A stretch of DNA of 64,000 nucleotides, from assembly GCF_012927455.1 (NCBI RefSeq), contig NZ_JABBPE010000002.1, positions 558,001 to 622,000 on the forward strand. Reading direction: 5' to 3'. Of this stretch, positions 1 through 10,288 are shown in pieces. The notes under the pieces were generated by a model, which worked only from the letters and a program-made list of their open reading frames with translations, was not told where the DNA came from and did no database searches. The stretch is from Polaromonas sp. (GTDB lineage: Bacteria > Pseudomonadota > Gammaproteobacteria > Burkholderiales > Burkholderiaceae_C). Numbering within the stretch: the stretch's first letter is position 1; each line of letters starts with the position of its first letter. A program made the position numbers and the translations under genes.

Positions 1-1249
1 TGCCGTCCACCACGCGGTGATCGAACGACGATGACAGGTTCATCATTTGCCGCGCCACCACGGCGCCGCCGCGGATCATCGGGCGCTCGACAATGCGGTT
101 GACGCCGACGATGGCCACTTCAGGCGCGTTGATGACCGGCGTGGAAACGATGCCGCCCAAGGCGCCCAGGCTGGTGATGGTGATGGTCGAACCTGAAAGT
201 TCTTCGCGCACTGCCTTGCCCGCGCGTACCGCTTGTGCCAGCCGCGTCAGCTCGGCCGCGTTTCCCCACAGATCGCGTGCTTCGGCATGCCGCACCACCG
301 GCACCATCAGGCCCGCTTCGGTCTGGGTGGCGATGCCCAGGTGCACGGCGCCGTAGCGCGTCACTACACCGGCATCGTCGTCGAAGCGCGCATTGATCTG
401 CGGAAACTCGCGCAACGCCAGCACGACGGCACGCATCAGCAAAGGCAACAGTGTCAGGCGCCCTCTTTCAGCACCCCACCTGGTATTGAGCTGCACGCGT
501 AGGGCCTGAAGCTCGGTCACATCGATTTCCTCGACATAGGTGAAGTGCGGGATGCGTCGCTTGGACTCCTGCATCTTCTGCGCGATCTTGCGGCGCAGGC
601 CGATCACCGGCACGGCTGTTTCGTCGAGGCGTTCCGTGTAGCGCAGGCCGGCAGCAGCGGACGCAGCGGACGGCGGGCCAGCCTTGCCCGCCGCATACGT
701 ATCGGCATAGGCATCCAGGTCTTCTTGCAGAATGCGACCGGCCGCACCGCTGCCCACCACGTACTGCAGATCAATGCCGGACTCCCAGGCGCGCCGGCGC
801 ACCGCAGGCGACGCAATCGGCCTGTCGCCGGCTTGGCGCAGCGCGCGCGCAGCGTTCATGGCTGCTGGGGCGGCCTGTGGCGCTGGCGCTTTTTCAAGCG
901 CCGCCTTCTGATGCAGCGCCGGAGGCGCAGCGGCTGCAGTTGGTACTGCCGGCGCCGCTGCTTTGGCTGGGCCTACACCTTTGCCGCCTTTGAGGTTGCC
1001 CGCGCCTTCCACTTCAAGGCGTATCAGTTCAGCGCCCACGGCCAGCACCTGGCCGACCGCGCCACCCAATGCGAGCACCGTGCCAACGACTGGCGACGGA
1101 ATTTCCACGGTCGCCTTGTCGGTCATGACATCGACCAGAATCTGGTCTTCGGTCACCTTGTCACCAAGCTGAACCCGCCAGGCTACCAGCTCGACTTCCG
1201 CAATGCCTTCGCCAATGTCAGGCATGGTGATACTGTGAATGCCCATCAT
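1..1249 (-). CDS. bkdB: Branched-chain 2-oxoacid dehydrogenase E2 (dihydrolipoyl acyltransferase), 3' end outside window
   Basis: E2 core of the branched-chain 2-oxoacid dehydrogenase complex, which moves the acyl group from E1 through lipoate to CoA. The visible 416 codons start with a lipoyl domain (residues about 1-80) carrying the lipoylation lysine in a TDKAT motif at K45. An Ala/Pro-rich linker, a peripheral-subunit-binding domain (SPAVRRRA...GAAGRILQEDL) and the catalytic domain follow, ending at DHRVVDG, the His motif of acyltransferases. The true C-terminus lies beyond base 1. The ATG overlaps the E1 beta stop as ATGA, so translation is probably coupled. The next gene downstream would be expected to be lpdV (E3), but it is not visible. 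The family is certain; the branched-chain substrate rests on the neighbouring E1 genes. Confidence 0.93.
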   Translation of the reverse strand, partial: MMGIHSITMPDIGEGIAEVELVAWRVQLGDKVTEDQILVDVMTDKATVEIPSPVVGTVLALGGAVGQVLAVGAELIRLEVEGAGNLKGGKGVGPAKAAAPAVPTAAAAPPALHQKAALEKAPAPQAAPAAMNAARALRQAGDRPIASPAVRRRAWESGIDLQYVVGSGAAGRILQEDLDAYADTYAAGKAGPPSAASAAAGLRYTERLDETAVPVIGLRRKIAQKMQESKRRIPHFTYVEEIDVTELQALRVQLNTRWGAERGRLTLLPLLMRAVVLALREFPQINARFDDDAGVVTRYGAVHLGIATQTEAGLMVPVVRHAEARDLWGNAAELTRLAQAVRAGKAVREELSGSTITITSLGALGGIVSTPVINAPEVAIVGVNRIVERPMIRGGAVVARQMMNLSSSFDHRVVDG

Positions 1250-2331
1250 GCCTCCACCGCGCGTTTAAAGGCTGCGCCTACGCGCGCCGGACCAGGAAAG
1301 TAAGCCCACTCCTGCGCGTGCGGATAGGGCGTGTCCCAGCCGGTGACGCGTTCAATCGGCGCCTCCAGGTGGTAAAAACAGTGCTCTTGCACCAGCGCCG
1401 CCAGTTCGGCGCCAAAGCCGCTGGTGCGCGTGGCCTCATGCACGATCACGCAGCGGCCGGTCTTCTTCACCGAGTTGACGATCGCATCCAGATCGAGCGG
1501 CCAAATGCTGCGCAGGTCGATGATCTCTGCGTCGATACCGGTCTCTTGCGCCGCCGCCGCCGACACATGGACCATCGTGCCGTAGGTAATCACCGTCAGT
1601 GCGCTGCCGACACGCTGCACGGCCGCAGATTCGAGCGGCACCGTGTAGTAGCCCTCGGGCACCTCGCCCAGCGGGTGCTTCGACCAGGGAACCACCGGCT
1701 TGTCATGGTGGCCATCGAACGGACCGTTGTACAGGCGCTTCGGTTCAAGAAAGATCACGGGGTCATCGTTCTCGATTGACGCGATCAGCAGGCCTTTGGC
1801 ATCGTAGGGATTGGACGGCATCACGGTACGCAGGCCGCAGACATGCGTGAACATCGCCTCTGGACTTTGGCTGTGCGTCTGGCCGCCGTAAATGCCACCT
1901 CCACAGGGCATGCGTATCGTCATGGGTGCGGTGAACTCTCCGGCCGAACGATGGCGCAGGCGCGCGGCTTCGGAAACGATCTGGTCCGAGGCGGGGTAAA
2001 AGTAATCGGCAAACTGGATTTCAACCACCGGGCGCAGGCCGTAGGCGCCCATGCCGACGGCGACGCCGACGATGCCGCCTTCCGATATCGGGGCATCAAA
2101 TACCCTTGATTTACCGTACTTGGTCTGCAGGCCCTCGGTGCATCGAAACACGCCGCCGAAGTAGCCTACGTCCTGACCGAACACCACCACATTGTCGTCA
2201 CGCGCCAGCATCACGTCCATCGCAGAACGCAGCGCTTGAATCATGGTCATGGGTTTTGTGGCCATGGGTTTTGCGCCCACTTCTGCAGTACCTGAACGCC
2301 GCGGTGCGCTTGTATTTTCCTGTTCCACCAT
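1246..2331 (-). CDS. bkdA2: Branched-chain 2-oxoacid dehydrogenase E1 beta subunit
   Basis: Beta subunit of the thiamin-diphosphate-dependent E1 enzyme that decarboxylates the 2-oxo acids from valine, leucine and isoleucine. The 361-residue protein has the transketolase-like pyrimidine domain (FGQDVGYFGG, then RVFDAPISEGGIVGVAVG) followed by the transketolase C-terminal domain (DLRSIWPLD...). The start two bases after the E1 alpha stop is preceded by GGGAG about 9 nt upstream. A second Met at residue 23 (MATKPMT) would fit the usual family length better and is a possible alternative start. It lies between E1 alpha and E2 in one tightly packed operon. Confidence 0.94.
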   Translation of the reverse strand: MVEQENTSAPRRSGTAEVGAKPMATKPMTMIQALRSAMDVMLARDDNVVVFGQDVGYFGGVFRCTEGLQTKYGKSRVFDAPISEGGIVGVAVGMGAYGLRPVVEIQFADYFYPASDQIVSEAARLRHRSAGEFTAPMTIRMPCGGGIYGGQTHSQSPEAMFTHVCGLRTVMPSNPYDAKGLLIASIENDDPVIFLEPKRLYNGPFDGHHDKPVVPWSKHPLGEVPEGYYTVPLESAAVQRVGSALTVITYGTMVHVSAAAAQETGIDAEIIDLRSIWPLDLDAIVNSVKKTGRCVIVHEATRTSGFGAELAALVQEHCFYHLEAPIERVTGWDTPYPHAQEWAYFPGPARVGAAFKRAVEA

Positions 2332-2333
2332 GG

Positions 2334-3614
<1,281 letters not shown>

Positions 3615-3748
3615 TCACTGGTTCGGCTCGGCGTGCAGCGGGTAGCGCACGCCGACCGGATGGTGCCCGCGTTTTGCGAGCAAAAGCAGCTTACCAGATT
3701 CTCTTTTTCATGCCGCCGCGATGACTGACAAAGCGGGCAACTGTCAGT

Positions 3749-4216
3749 TCAACTTCCGGTTTCAGATTCAGGCTTCTCCAGCCGCACGCCTTTGCTGTCC
3801 ATCACGGCGATCTTGATGGGAATGCCTGCCTGTACGCTTTGCGATACGGTGCAGAAATCTCCGAACTGCCCCAGGACGCGGTCCAGGTGCGCCAATTCAA
3901 CCCCTTCTTTTCCAAGCTGAATCGTCACATCAATCTGCAGCACGCGCAGCCGATTTTTTTCATTGCGGTCCACGATGCAAGTCGCTTTGGTCGTGATGCC
4001 GCCAGCATCCTGCTTGAACTTTTGCAATGAAAACAGCAGGCTTGCCGACAGGCAGTTCGCCACCGCCGCTGCCAACATATGTGTAGGCGCCGGCCCTTCG
4101 CCCTGGCCCAGCGGCGCGGGCTCGTCGGCAAGCAGTTCCGGCATGCCTTCGCCAAAGTCCACCAAAAATTGGTAGTTCTGTTTTTGCGTGATCGTGACGC
4201 TTACGGTTTCAGCCAT
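3749..4216 (-). CDS. OsmC/Ohr family protein
   Basis: Small protein of the OsmC/YhfA group of thiol-dependent hydroperoxide reductases. The two conserved cysteines appear in the contexts ANCLSASL and GDFCTVSQS, the expected redox pair. I chose the start at MAETVSV because GGAAAG lies about 6 nt upstream; an in-frame upstream Met at 4282 would overlap the previous gene and has no better ribosome site. It is the last gene of the five-gene unit led by the ArsR-type repressor at 8909-9235, 62 bp after the DUF2892 gene. In that setting a role in removing peroxides or reactive sulfur species is plausible, but this is inferred from context. Confidence 0.85.
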   Translation of the reverse strand: MAETVSVTITQKQNYQFLVDFGEGMPELLADEPAPLGQGEGPAPTHMLAAAVANCLSASLLFSLQKFKQDAGGITTKATCIVDRNEKNRLRVLQIDVTIQLGKEGVELAHLDRVLGQFGDFCTVSQSVQAGIPIKIAVMDSKGVRLEKPESETGS

Positions 4217-4278
4217 AGTTGCTTTCCAGTCAAAGTTATTGTTTACCACACGTGCCTGCTGTAGCGGCACAGGCGTAT

Positions 4279-4485
4279 TCACCCCTCACGTACACCGGCT
4301 TTCTTCAACATGATTTCAAGCGGACAAAACCGCGTAAAACTGCTTTGCAAAAGATTGGCGCCCACAAACACCGTAAACCACAAAACGTATTTGCTCAAGA
4401 ACAGCGGGCTCTCGGGAACCCCCAGCGCCAAAGAAACAAGAACAAAAATTCCTGCAAACATGCGAACCATACGGTCGGTATTCAT
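4279..4485 (-). CDS. DUF2892 (YgaP-like) inner-membrane protein
   Basis: A 68-residue protein matching the DUF2892 transmembrane domain. Its start (NTDRMVRMFAG) runs into two hydrophobic helices, roughly residues 8-24 and 32-48, followed by a conserved FCPLEIMLKKAG ending. In E. coli YgaP the same domain is fused to a rhodanese and lies beside the YgaV repressor; here the rhodanese is absent. The ATG has an ideal AGGAGG 7 nt upstream; a GTG one codon earlier is less well placed. It sits 28 bp after the RND pump gene and is probably cotranscribed. Molecular function is unknown. Confidence 0.85.
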   Translation of the reverse strand: MNTDRMVRMFAGIFVLVSLALGVPESPLFLSKYVLWFTVFVGANLLQSSFTRFCPLEIMLKKAGVREG

Positions 4486-4513
4486 CACCAGTCCTCCTGA
4501 AAAATTAAAAAAC

Positions 4514-7500
4514 TTAAGCGAACTTCTTTCGATTCACGGCGTAATACAAAACCGGAATCACCACCAGCGTCAGCAAGGTAGAGACAAAAATCCCGAAGAT
4601 CAGCGAGATCGCCAGGCCGTTAAAAATCGGGTCATCCAGAATGAAGAGCGCGCCTATCATCGCGGCCAGGCCGGTCAGCACAATCGGCTTGGCGCGCGCC
4701 GAGGCTGAACTGACCACTGCCTCGACAAACGGCATGCCCTGCGCCACTTGCAGGTTAATGAAGTCGACCAGCAAAATCGAGTTGCGCACAATGATGCCGG
4801 CCAGCGCAATCATGCCGATCATCGAGGTCGCGGTGTACTGCGCATTGAGCAGCGCATGACCGGGCATCACGCCGATGATGGTCAGAGGAATCGGCGCCAT
4901 GATGATCAGCGGCGTCAAGTAAGAGCCGAACTGCGCGACCACCAGGATGTACACCAGCACCAGACCGACTGCGTAGGCCAGCCCCATGTCGCGGAAAGTC
5001 TCATAGGTTATCTGCCATTCACCATCCCATTTCAGCGCGAACTGGCGGTACGGATCAGACGGCTGGCTGATGAAATACTCGCCCAGCGGCGCACCCTGCG
5101 CGGCAGTCAGGTTATCCAGTTTGCTGCGCACTGCAAACATGCCGTACAGCGGACTGTCGAGCTTGCCGGCCATGTCGCCGATCACATAGGTCACAGGCAG
5201 CATGTTCTTGTGGTAAATCGTCTTTTCGCGCGTGGTCGGCTGCACTTTGACCAGCTCTGAAAGCGGCACGCTATCGCCAGTGGCTGACTTCACCGTGATG
5301 GCCAACAGGCTAGCCATCCGCGCCTGCTTTTCCGCCGGCAGGTTCAGCTGAACCGGAATGCTGTACTTGGACTGGCCATCGTGCAACGACGTGATGTCCT
5401 CACCATCGAGCGCCACCCGCATCGCCTGCACCACATCCGTCGCAGCAATTCCAAGCAAGGCCGCCTTGCTCTGATCGACGCGCAGCACCACCTTTTTCGC
5501 GTTGTCTTCGATCGAATCGTCGATGCCCATGATGTCGGCGGTCTGGCCAAACGCCTGCCGCACCTGTTTGGCCAGGGCGTGGCGCCCGGCTTCATCCGGG
5601 CCGTAAATTTCGGCAACCAGCGGCGACAGCACGGGCGGCCCCGGCGGCACTTCGACCACCTTGACCTTGGCGCCATGCAGCGCGGCGATTTTTTCCAGCG
5701 GGCCGCGCACGGCACCGGCAATCTCATGGCTTTTGCGCGAGCGCTGGTGCTTGTCCACCAGGTTCACCTGCAAGTCGCCCAGTTCGGGCGCCTGACGCAA
5801 ATAATATTGCCGCACCAAGCCATTGAAATTGATGGGCGCGGCCGTGCCGGCGTAGCCCTGGTAGTCGGTGACTTCATCAACCGTGGCCAGATAAGCGCCC
5901 ATCTCACGCAGCGCCGCAGCGGTGTTTTCGACCGGCGTTCCTGCCGGCATATCAACTACGACCTGAAACTCCGATTTATTGTCAAAAGGCAGCATCTTCA
6001 GCACCACCAGTTGCAGGGCCGGCAAGCTGACTGACAACATGATGGCGAGCAGAATCCCCAGCCACAGCCAGCGCCGGTTACGGAGCGCCTTTTTATCGGA
6101 CAGAAAAGGCAGCAGCAACTTGTTGAAGCCGCGGTGCAGCCGGCTGTCGACATGCGCCGAAGGTACAGCATCACCGCTGTGCGACTTTGAAAGCCGATGC
6201 GCCAGCCAGGGCGTGACGGTGAAGGCAATCAGCAGCGAAATCACCATGCCCATGCTGGCATTGATAGGAATCGGGCTCATGTAAGGCCCCATCAGGCCGG
6301 TTACGAAGGCCATCGGCAGCAGGGCGGCTATCACGGTAAAGGTGGCCAGGATGGTGGGGCCACCGACCTCATCGACAGCCGCCGGAATGATCTCGGCCAA
6401 TGATTTGCCGGGATGCAGTTCGCGGTGCCGGTGAATGTTCTCGACCACCACAATCGCATCATCAACCAGGATGCCGATCGAAAATATCAGTGCGAACAAA
6501 CTGACCCGGTTCAGCGTGAAGCCCCAGGCCCACGAGGCGAACAGCGTGGCCGCCAGCGTCAGCACCACGGCAATGCCGACAATAGCAGCCTCGCGCATGC
6601 CGAGCGCAAAAAACACCAGAACCACCACCGCGGAGGTGGCAAAAATCAGCTTTTGAATCAGCTTCATCGCCTTGTCATTGGCGGTTTCGCCGTAGTTGCG
6701 CGTCACGCTGACTTGTACGCCACTCGGCACGATGGTGTTGTGCAGTTCGGCGACCCGCTGCGTGATTTTTTCGGCCACCTGCACCGCGTTTTCACCTGGC
6801 TTCTTGGTGATGGCAATCGTGACGGCCGGAAACTCGCTGCCCATGGCGGTCGCTGGCGTCGCGGCGGCCTTGCCCATGCCGAACCAGACGTACCTTGACG
6901 GCTGCGCCGGACCATCGACGATGCGCGCGACATCCGACAAAGTCACCGGATTTCCCTCGCTCACGCCCACAACCAGCTGGCCGACTTCTCTGGCGTTCGC
7001 CAGAAAATTGCCAGTCTGCACTTCAACCGTGCTGTTGTCGGCCGCCAGTTGGCCGGCCGGCAAGGCAGCATTGACGCCCAACAGCGCCTGGCGAATACCG
7101 TTGATGGCCAGGTGGTAGGCATTGAGCTTGTCGATGTCGAGCAGCACCCGCACCATGCGGCCAGGGCCGCCCAGCGTGGTCACTTCGCGCGTGCCCGGAA
7201 CCCGCTTCAACTCGGCTTCCATGGCGTGCGCCACGCGCTCCAGTTCATAGGCGCCGCGCTCGCTGTCTTTGGTCCAGAGCGTGAGCGAAACGACCGGCAC
7301 ATCGTCAATGCCCTTGGGCTTGATCAGCGGCTCACCCACATTCAATTCACGCGGCAGCCAGTCGCGGTTGGAGTGGATGGTGTCATACAGCCGCACCAGC
7401 GCTTCGGTGCGCGCAACGCCGACCTTGAATTGCGCGGTGATGATCGCCATGCCGGGCTTGGACACCGAATACACATGGTCCAGGCCCTGAATCTGCGAGA

Positions 7501-7732
7501 TCACCTGCTCGGCCGGCGTGGCCACCAGCATTTCCACATCCCTGGCCGACGCGCCCGGAAACGGAATCAGCACGTTGGCCATGGTGACGTTGATCTGCGG
7601 CTCTTCCTCGCGCGGCGTCACCAGAACGGCAAACAAACCGAGCAGCATCGCCACCAATGCGATCAGCGGCGTGAGCTGCGAATGCAAAAAGAATTTCGCG
7701 AGGCGACCGGCCATACCCATGCTGTTAGCCAT
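4514..7732 (-). CDS. RND-family efflux pump inner-membrane subunit
   Basis: A 1072-residue inner-membrane transporter of the resistance-nodulation-division superfamily, which uses proton motive force to drive export through a tripartite complex. It has the usual architecture: an N-terminal helix after residue 15, a large periplasmic loop, a central block of helices, a second periplasmic loop and a terminal helix block. The proton-relay aspartate pair is visible in SIGILVDDAIVVVENIHRH. The early motif TPREEEPQI is typical of a proteobacterial subgroup distinct from AcrB. The periplasmic adaptor gene is immediately upstream with a 49-bp gap, and no outer-membrane factor follows. The substrate cannot be read from sequence; the linked repressor suggests a thiol-active or sulfur compound. 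Confidence 0.93.
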   Translation of the reverse strand: MANSMGMAGRLAKFFLHSQLTPLIALVAMLLGLFAVLVTPREEEPQINVTMANVLIPFPGASARDVEMLVATPAEQVISQIQGLDHVYSVSKPGMAIITAQFKVGVARTEALVRLYDTIHSNRDWLPRELNVGEPLIKPKGIDDVPVVSLTLWTKDSERGAYELERVAHAMEAELKRVPGTREVTTLGGPGRMVRVLLDIDKLNAYHLAINGIRQALLGVNAALPAGQLAADNSTVEVQTGNFLANAREVGQLVVGVSEGNPVTLSDVARIVDGPAQPSRYVWFGMGKAAATPATAMGSEFPAVTIAITKKPGENAVQVAEKITQRVAELHNTIVPSGVQVSVTRNYGETANDKAMKLIQKLIFATSAVVVLVFFALGMREAAIVGIAVVLTLAATLFASWAWGFTLNRVSLFALIFSIGILVDDAIVVVENIHRHRELHPGKSLAEIIPAAVDEVGGPTILATFTVIAALLPMAFVTGLMGPYMSPIPINASMGMVISLLIAFTVTPWLAHRLSKSHSGDAVPSAHVDSRLHRGFNKLLLPFLSDKKALRNRRWLWLGILLAIMLSVSLPALQLVVLKMLPFDNKSEFQVVVDMPAGTPVENTAAALREMGAYLATVDEVTDYQGYAGTAAPINFNGLVRQYYLRQAPELGDLQVNLVDKHQRSRKSHEIAGAVRGPLEKIAALHGAKVKVVEVPPGPPVLSPLVAEIYGPDEAGRHALAKQVRQAFGQTADIMGIDDSIEDNAKKVVLRVDQSKAALLGIAATDVVQAMRVALDGEDITSLHDGQSKYSIPVQLNLPAEKQARMASLLAITVKSATGDSVPLSELVKVQPTTREKTIYHKNMLPVTYVIGDMAGKLDSPLYGMFAVRSKLDNLTAAQGAPLGEYFISQPSDPYRQFALKWDGEWQITYETFRDMGLAYAVGLVLVYILVVAQFGSYLTPLIIMAPIPLTIIGVMPGHALLNAQYTATSMIGMIALAGIIVRNSILLVDFINLQVAQGMPFVEAVVSSASARAKPIVLTGLAAMIGALFILDDPIFNGLAISLIFGIFVSTLLTLVVIPVLYYAVNRKKFA

Positions 7733-7781
7733 GCTGTTATTTGTCCTTGAGTTTCAAAATGCCAAGGGACTTCAGGGCGCA

Positions 7782-8879
7782 CTACCGGCTGGCGGCTGGC
7801 AACAAACCGGCCTTGACCGGGTCCAGCGCAATGCGCTCGCCCTCGCGCAGGCCCGCCAGCACTTCGATAGTGCCGTCGCCCGAAGCCTCACCTACACGAA
7901 TTTGCCGCAGTTGCGCCTGCCCGCCTGCGCCCTGCACATACACTGCGGTGACCTCGCTGCGGCGCAGCACGGCGTCTACGGGAATGAGCAGCTTGCGCGC
8001 CACGCCAGTGGCAAAGTAAGCACGCGCAAATTGCCCCGGCAACAGTCCCGCACTGTCTGCCAATTCAAGCCGCAGTTTGGTGGTGTGCGTGCGGCTGTCG
8101 GCCAGCGGCACCAGCGTGACTTGCCTGGCGGTCAGGCGGCGCCCGACGGCAGGCACCTCAACCTGGACCGGCAGTTGCAGCTTCACCGCACGCAGACTGG
8201 ACTGCGACAGCGTGGCAATCACGCGCATGCTGGCCGGATCAAACACGGTGACGAGCGGACGCCCCGGCGTCGCCATGTCGCCCACCTCAATCGACGTGGC
8301 GGCCACCACGCCGGCATAGGGCGCGGTGATGGTGGTGAATGTTTGGGCGGTGGACGCCTGCCCGGCGCTGGCCCGCAAGGCACCGACCCGCGCCTGCGCC
8401 GCCTTGTAGTCCAGCTCGGCCTTGTCGAGCCCGGCCTTGCTGATGAAGTTTTGCTCGAACAGCTGCTTGTTGCGCTCAAAGGTGCGCTGGGCATTGGCCA
8501 GCCCCGCCTGTGCTTCGGCCAACTGGCTTTGGCTGCCCGATACCACCTGCTCGGCCGCGCGCGGATCGATGCGCAGCAAAACCTGGCCGGACTTTACGCT
8601 GTCGCCCACCTTGACCCTGAGCTCGACAATCTGGCCGGCGATCTGGGCTGCCAGCGTCGATTGGCGGACGGCTTCCACCACGCCTTCCGCGCTGACCGTG
8701 TCAGGCGCATCGCGGTAGGCCACCACAAAAGTTGCCGCAGGCGCTACGCCGACCGGCCCACCTGCGCGCGCCGGCGGCGCCAGCGCCCACAACATTGCAG
8801 CGGCCAGCAAAGGTGCTGCCAGCGCGCCAAAGCGCGCTGCCGGGTGGGCGAAATTGCAGGTTCGGTCAAGCCCGTGCAT
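7782..8879 (-). CDS. RND efflux periplasmic adaptor (membrane-fusion protein)
   Basis: Periplasmic adaptor that would link the RND pump to an outer-membrane channel. The protein of 365 residues begins with a signal-like segment (ALAAPLLAAAMLWALAPPARA) and then shows a beta-barrel/lipoyl half (VVEAVRQSTLAAQIAGQI...), a coiled-coil hairpin rich in Gln and Ala, and the second lipoyl half (TTITAPYAGVV). I chose the ATG at 8879 because it directly precedes the signal sequence. No strong Shine-Dalgarno is visible, and a GTG at 8910 overlapping the repressor stop as GTGA is a real alternative that would give translational coupling. It is cotranscribed with the repressor upstream and the pump downstream. 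Confidence 0.9.
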   Translation of the reverse strand: MHGLDRTCNFAHPAARFGALAAPLLAAAMLWALAPPARAGGPVGVAPAATFVVAYRDAPDTVSAEGVVEAVRQSTLAAQIAGQIVELRVKVGDSVKSGQVLLRIDPRAAEQVVSGSQSQLAEAQAGLANAQRTFERNKQLFEQNFISKAGLDKAELDYKAAQARVGALRASAGQASTAQTFTTITAPYAGVVAATSIEVGDMATPGRPLVTVFDPASMRVIATLSQSSLRAVKLQLPVQVEVPAVGRRLTARQVTLVPLADSRTHTTKLRLELADSAGLLPGQFARAYFATGVARKLLIPVDAVLRRSEVTAVYVQGAGGQAQLRQIRVGEASGDGTIEVLAGLREGERIALDPVKAGLLPAASR

Positions 8880-8908
8880 TGTGCGTTCGATGGTTGGGTT
8901 CACGATGA

Positions 8909-9235
8909 TCACCGCGTTGGTATGGGCACAGGGCAGTACAAGCCATGCAGCGTCGCCAGCAGCGCCACCACTCGCGAGTCGCTGAGCTGGTAATAAATCT
9001 TTTTGCCTTCGCGCCGGGTCGAAACAATGTCTTCGGTACGCAGAATGCCCAGTTGCTGCGACAGCGTCGGCTGGCGAATGCCGAGCAACTCTTCCAGCTC
9101 GCCGACACAGGCCTCGCCCTGCGCCAGCTGGCACAGCAACAGCAGGCGATCTTCATTGGCCAGCACGCGCAGCATCGCGGTAGCCTGGGCTGCAGCTTTG
9201 CGCATCTGCTCAATATCAACGTGGGGAGTGCTCAT
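8909..9235 (-). CDS. ArsR-family repressor of the BigR/YgaV thiol-sensing type
   Basis: Winged-helix repressor of 108 residues. The recognition helix region reads QPTLSQQLGILR and the wing TRREGKKIYYQL. Two cysteines are placed as in E. coli YgaV and Xylella BigR: C35 in LLLLCQL and C101 in the C-terminal LYCP. A third, C43, lies nearby. In BigR and SqrR the equivalent pair forms a disulfide or polysulfide bridge that releases DNA. Start chosen at MSTPHV, 22 nt after the predicted transcription start; the ribosome site is weak, and an ATG at 9244 is possible. It is the first gene of the five-gene unit and probably represses its own promoter. The sensing chemistry is inferred from cysteine placement. 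Confidence 0.87.
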   Translation of the reverse strand: MSTPHVDIEQMRKAAAQATAMLRVLANEDRLLLLCQLAQGEACVGELEELLGIRQPTLSQQLGILRTEDIVSTRREGKKIYYQLSDSRVVALLATLHGLYCPVPIPTR

Positions 9236-9263
9236 GAAAGTCATCGCATGGTTCAATGAAATC

Positions 9264-9292
9264 ATTATACTCAAAAACATAATGTTTGCTAA
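9264..9292 (-). promoter_or_regulatory. Promoter and probable operator of the arsR-RND unit
   Basis: On the minus strand a -35 hexamer TTAGCA (9287-9292) and a perfect -10 TATAAT (9264-9269) are separated by exactly 17 bp. The spacer holds a 13-bp palindrome, AAACAT-t-ATGTTT on the minus strand (9275-9287), ideally placed for a repressor to block RNA polymerase. The whole block is AT-rich against a GC-rich background. Confidence 0.75.
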
Positions 9293-9409
9293 TACACTAT
9301 ATGTTTATTAATTGATCATTGCCAGCCTGATTGACCTGGGGGCCGAACGCTTGCCCAAAGCGGAGATCGGCAACGCGCCGCCTTCACCCGGCCATTTCAG
9401 TATGAATTA

Positions 9410-9460
9410 GGCCTCCAATCCAGTATCCACGGGCGCAAGCAGCTATTAAATTAATAGCAT
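9410..9460 (+). repeat. Family A two-hairpin repeat, copy 1
   Basis: Intergenic copy between the arsR promoter and the SemiSWEET gene. The second hairpin is perfect, GCTATT-aaatt-AATAGC; the first hairpin is degraded (ATCC against GGGC). Flanking bases 9293-9497 hold no gene. Confidence 0.85.
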
Positions 9461-9497
9461 TTGTGAGGTGCGCACGGCCGCAGAGGAAGACGCGCCA

Positions 9498-9797
9498 CTA
9501 CCCGTAAATTAAAGCGCCCACGATGACCGCCGCGTCCAGGCCCAGCCAGGCAATGCACGGCAGGTAAATATTCTTGTCTTTTCTCTGCAGCCCGTACCAG
9601 AACCAGAGGATGGCCGAGAGGAAATACGCGCTCCACGACAGCACCGAAACGCCGGCCGCCTGGTGTCCGACCCAGATGGTCAGAACCTGCGGAACGGTCA
9701 TGAGCAGGGTAAAAATCGACATGCCGCCCAACAGGCGACTGAGCAAGGTGTCGGGCCGGGCGGCCGGGCCTGGGGGCGTGCTGGGATCGGGTGCCAT
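9498..9797 (-). CDS. SemiSWEET-like PQ-loop transporter
   Basis: A 99-residue membrane protein with three predicted helices (about residues 27-44, 50-68 and 76-97) and the PQ motif MTVPQVLTIW in the first, the arrangement of bacterial SemiSWEET sugar transporters that work as dimers. The N-terminus is a Pro/Asp-rich cytoplasmic stretch. AGGAGAC lies 6 nt before the ATG. It is transcribed alone and away from neighbours of known sugar metabolism, so the substrate is unknown. Confidence 0.8.
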   Translation of the reverse strand: MAPDPSTPPGPAARPDTLLSRLLGGMSIFTLLMTVPQVLTIWVGHQAAGVSVLSWSAYFLSAILWFWYGLQRKDKNIYLPCIAWLGLDAAVIVGALIYG

Positions 9798-9895
9798 GGT
9801 TGTCTCCTGGTGTCGTGGATTGCTCGAAACAAACTTCTCCTCCCCAGCTGCGCCAATGCGTGCGGCGCTGTACCTGGCCCCGCCCAGCCCTAGCG

Positions 9896-10288
9896 CTAAA
9901 ACATCGTGTTGTTATTCGCGGCGCTGCCCGGCACCACCTGAAGCACGTCCCAGTGCTCAACCACCTTGCCATCAGCATCCAGGCGAAAGATATCCATGCC
10001 GGCCCAGTCTTTGTCGCTGTCGGTGGGCCAGACCTGGCGACAGTGGAGCACGACGAAATTGTCTTCAGCAACCGCGCGCTGGAAGTACACACGTTTGCCC
10101 GGGTACTCGCTCGCCATGCGTTCAAAGTAATCGATAAAGGCCTGCTTGCCGTCGGCGACATGCGGGTTGTGCTGGGTGTAGGTCTCGCCCACATAGCGCT
10201 GCACCGCCTCGGCGGGCTGGCACTGATTGAACATCAGGTCATAAAAAGCCATCACGGCTTCCTTGTTGCGTTCGAGCGTGTTGCTCAT
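9896..10288 (-). CDS. SnoaL-like NTF2-fold protein
   Basis: A 130-residue protein of the SnoaL-like polyketide-cyclase/NTF2 fold. Typical features are the helical start ([15 protein letters not shown]), the [11 protein letters not shown] segment and the strand [24 protein letters not shown] near the end. Members bind small hydrophobic molecules or act as isomerases and hydrolases; the specific reaction cannot be told. The start at MSNTLERN is supported by AAGGAAA seven bases upstream. Its 3' end is 98 bp from the SemiSWEET gene, and the two may be read from one transcript. Confidence 0.8.
   Translation of the reverse strand: MSNTLERNKEAVMAFYDLMFNQCQPAEAVQRYVGETYTQHNPHVADGKQAFIDYFERMASEYPGKRVYFQRAVAEDNFVVLHCRQVWPTDSDKDWAGMDIFRLDADGKVVEHWDVLQVVPGSAANNNTMF

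Noticed and set aside
545-1303. Long plus-strand frame opposite bkdB
   Set aside because: Mirror of the GC-rich E2 gene on the other strand; its translation is Arg/His/Gln-rich with no domain, while the minus strand is a clear E2.
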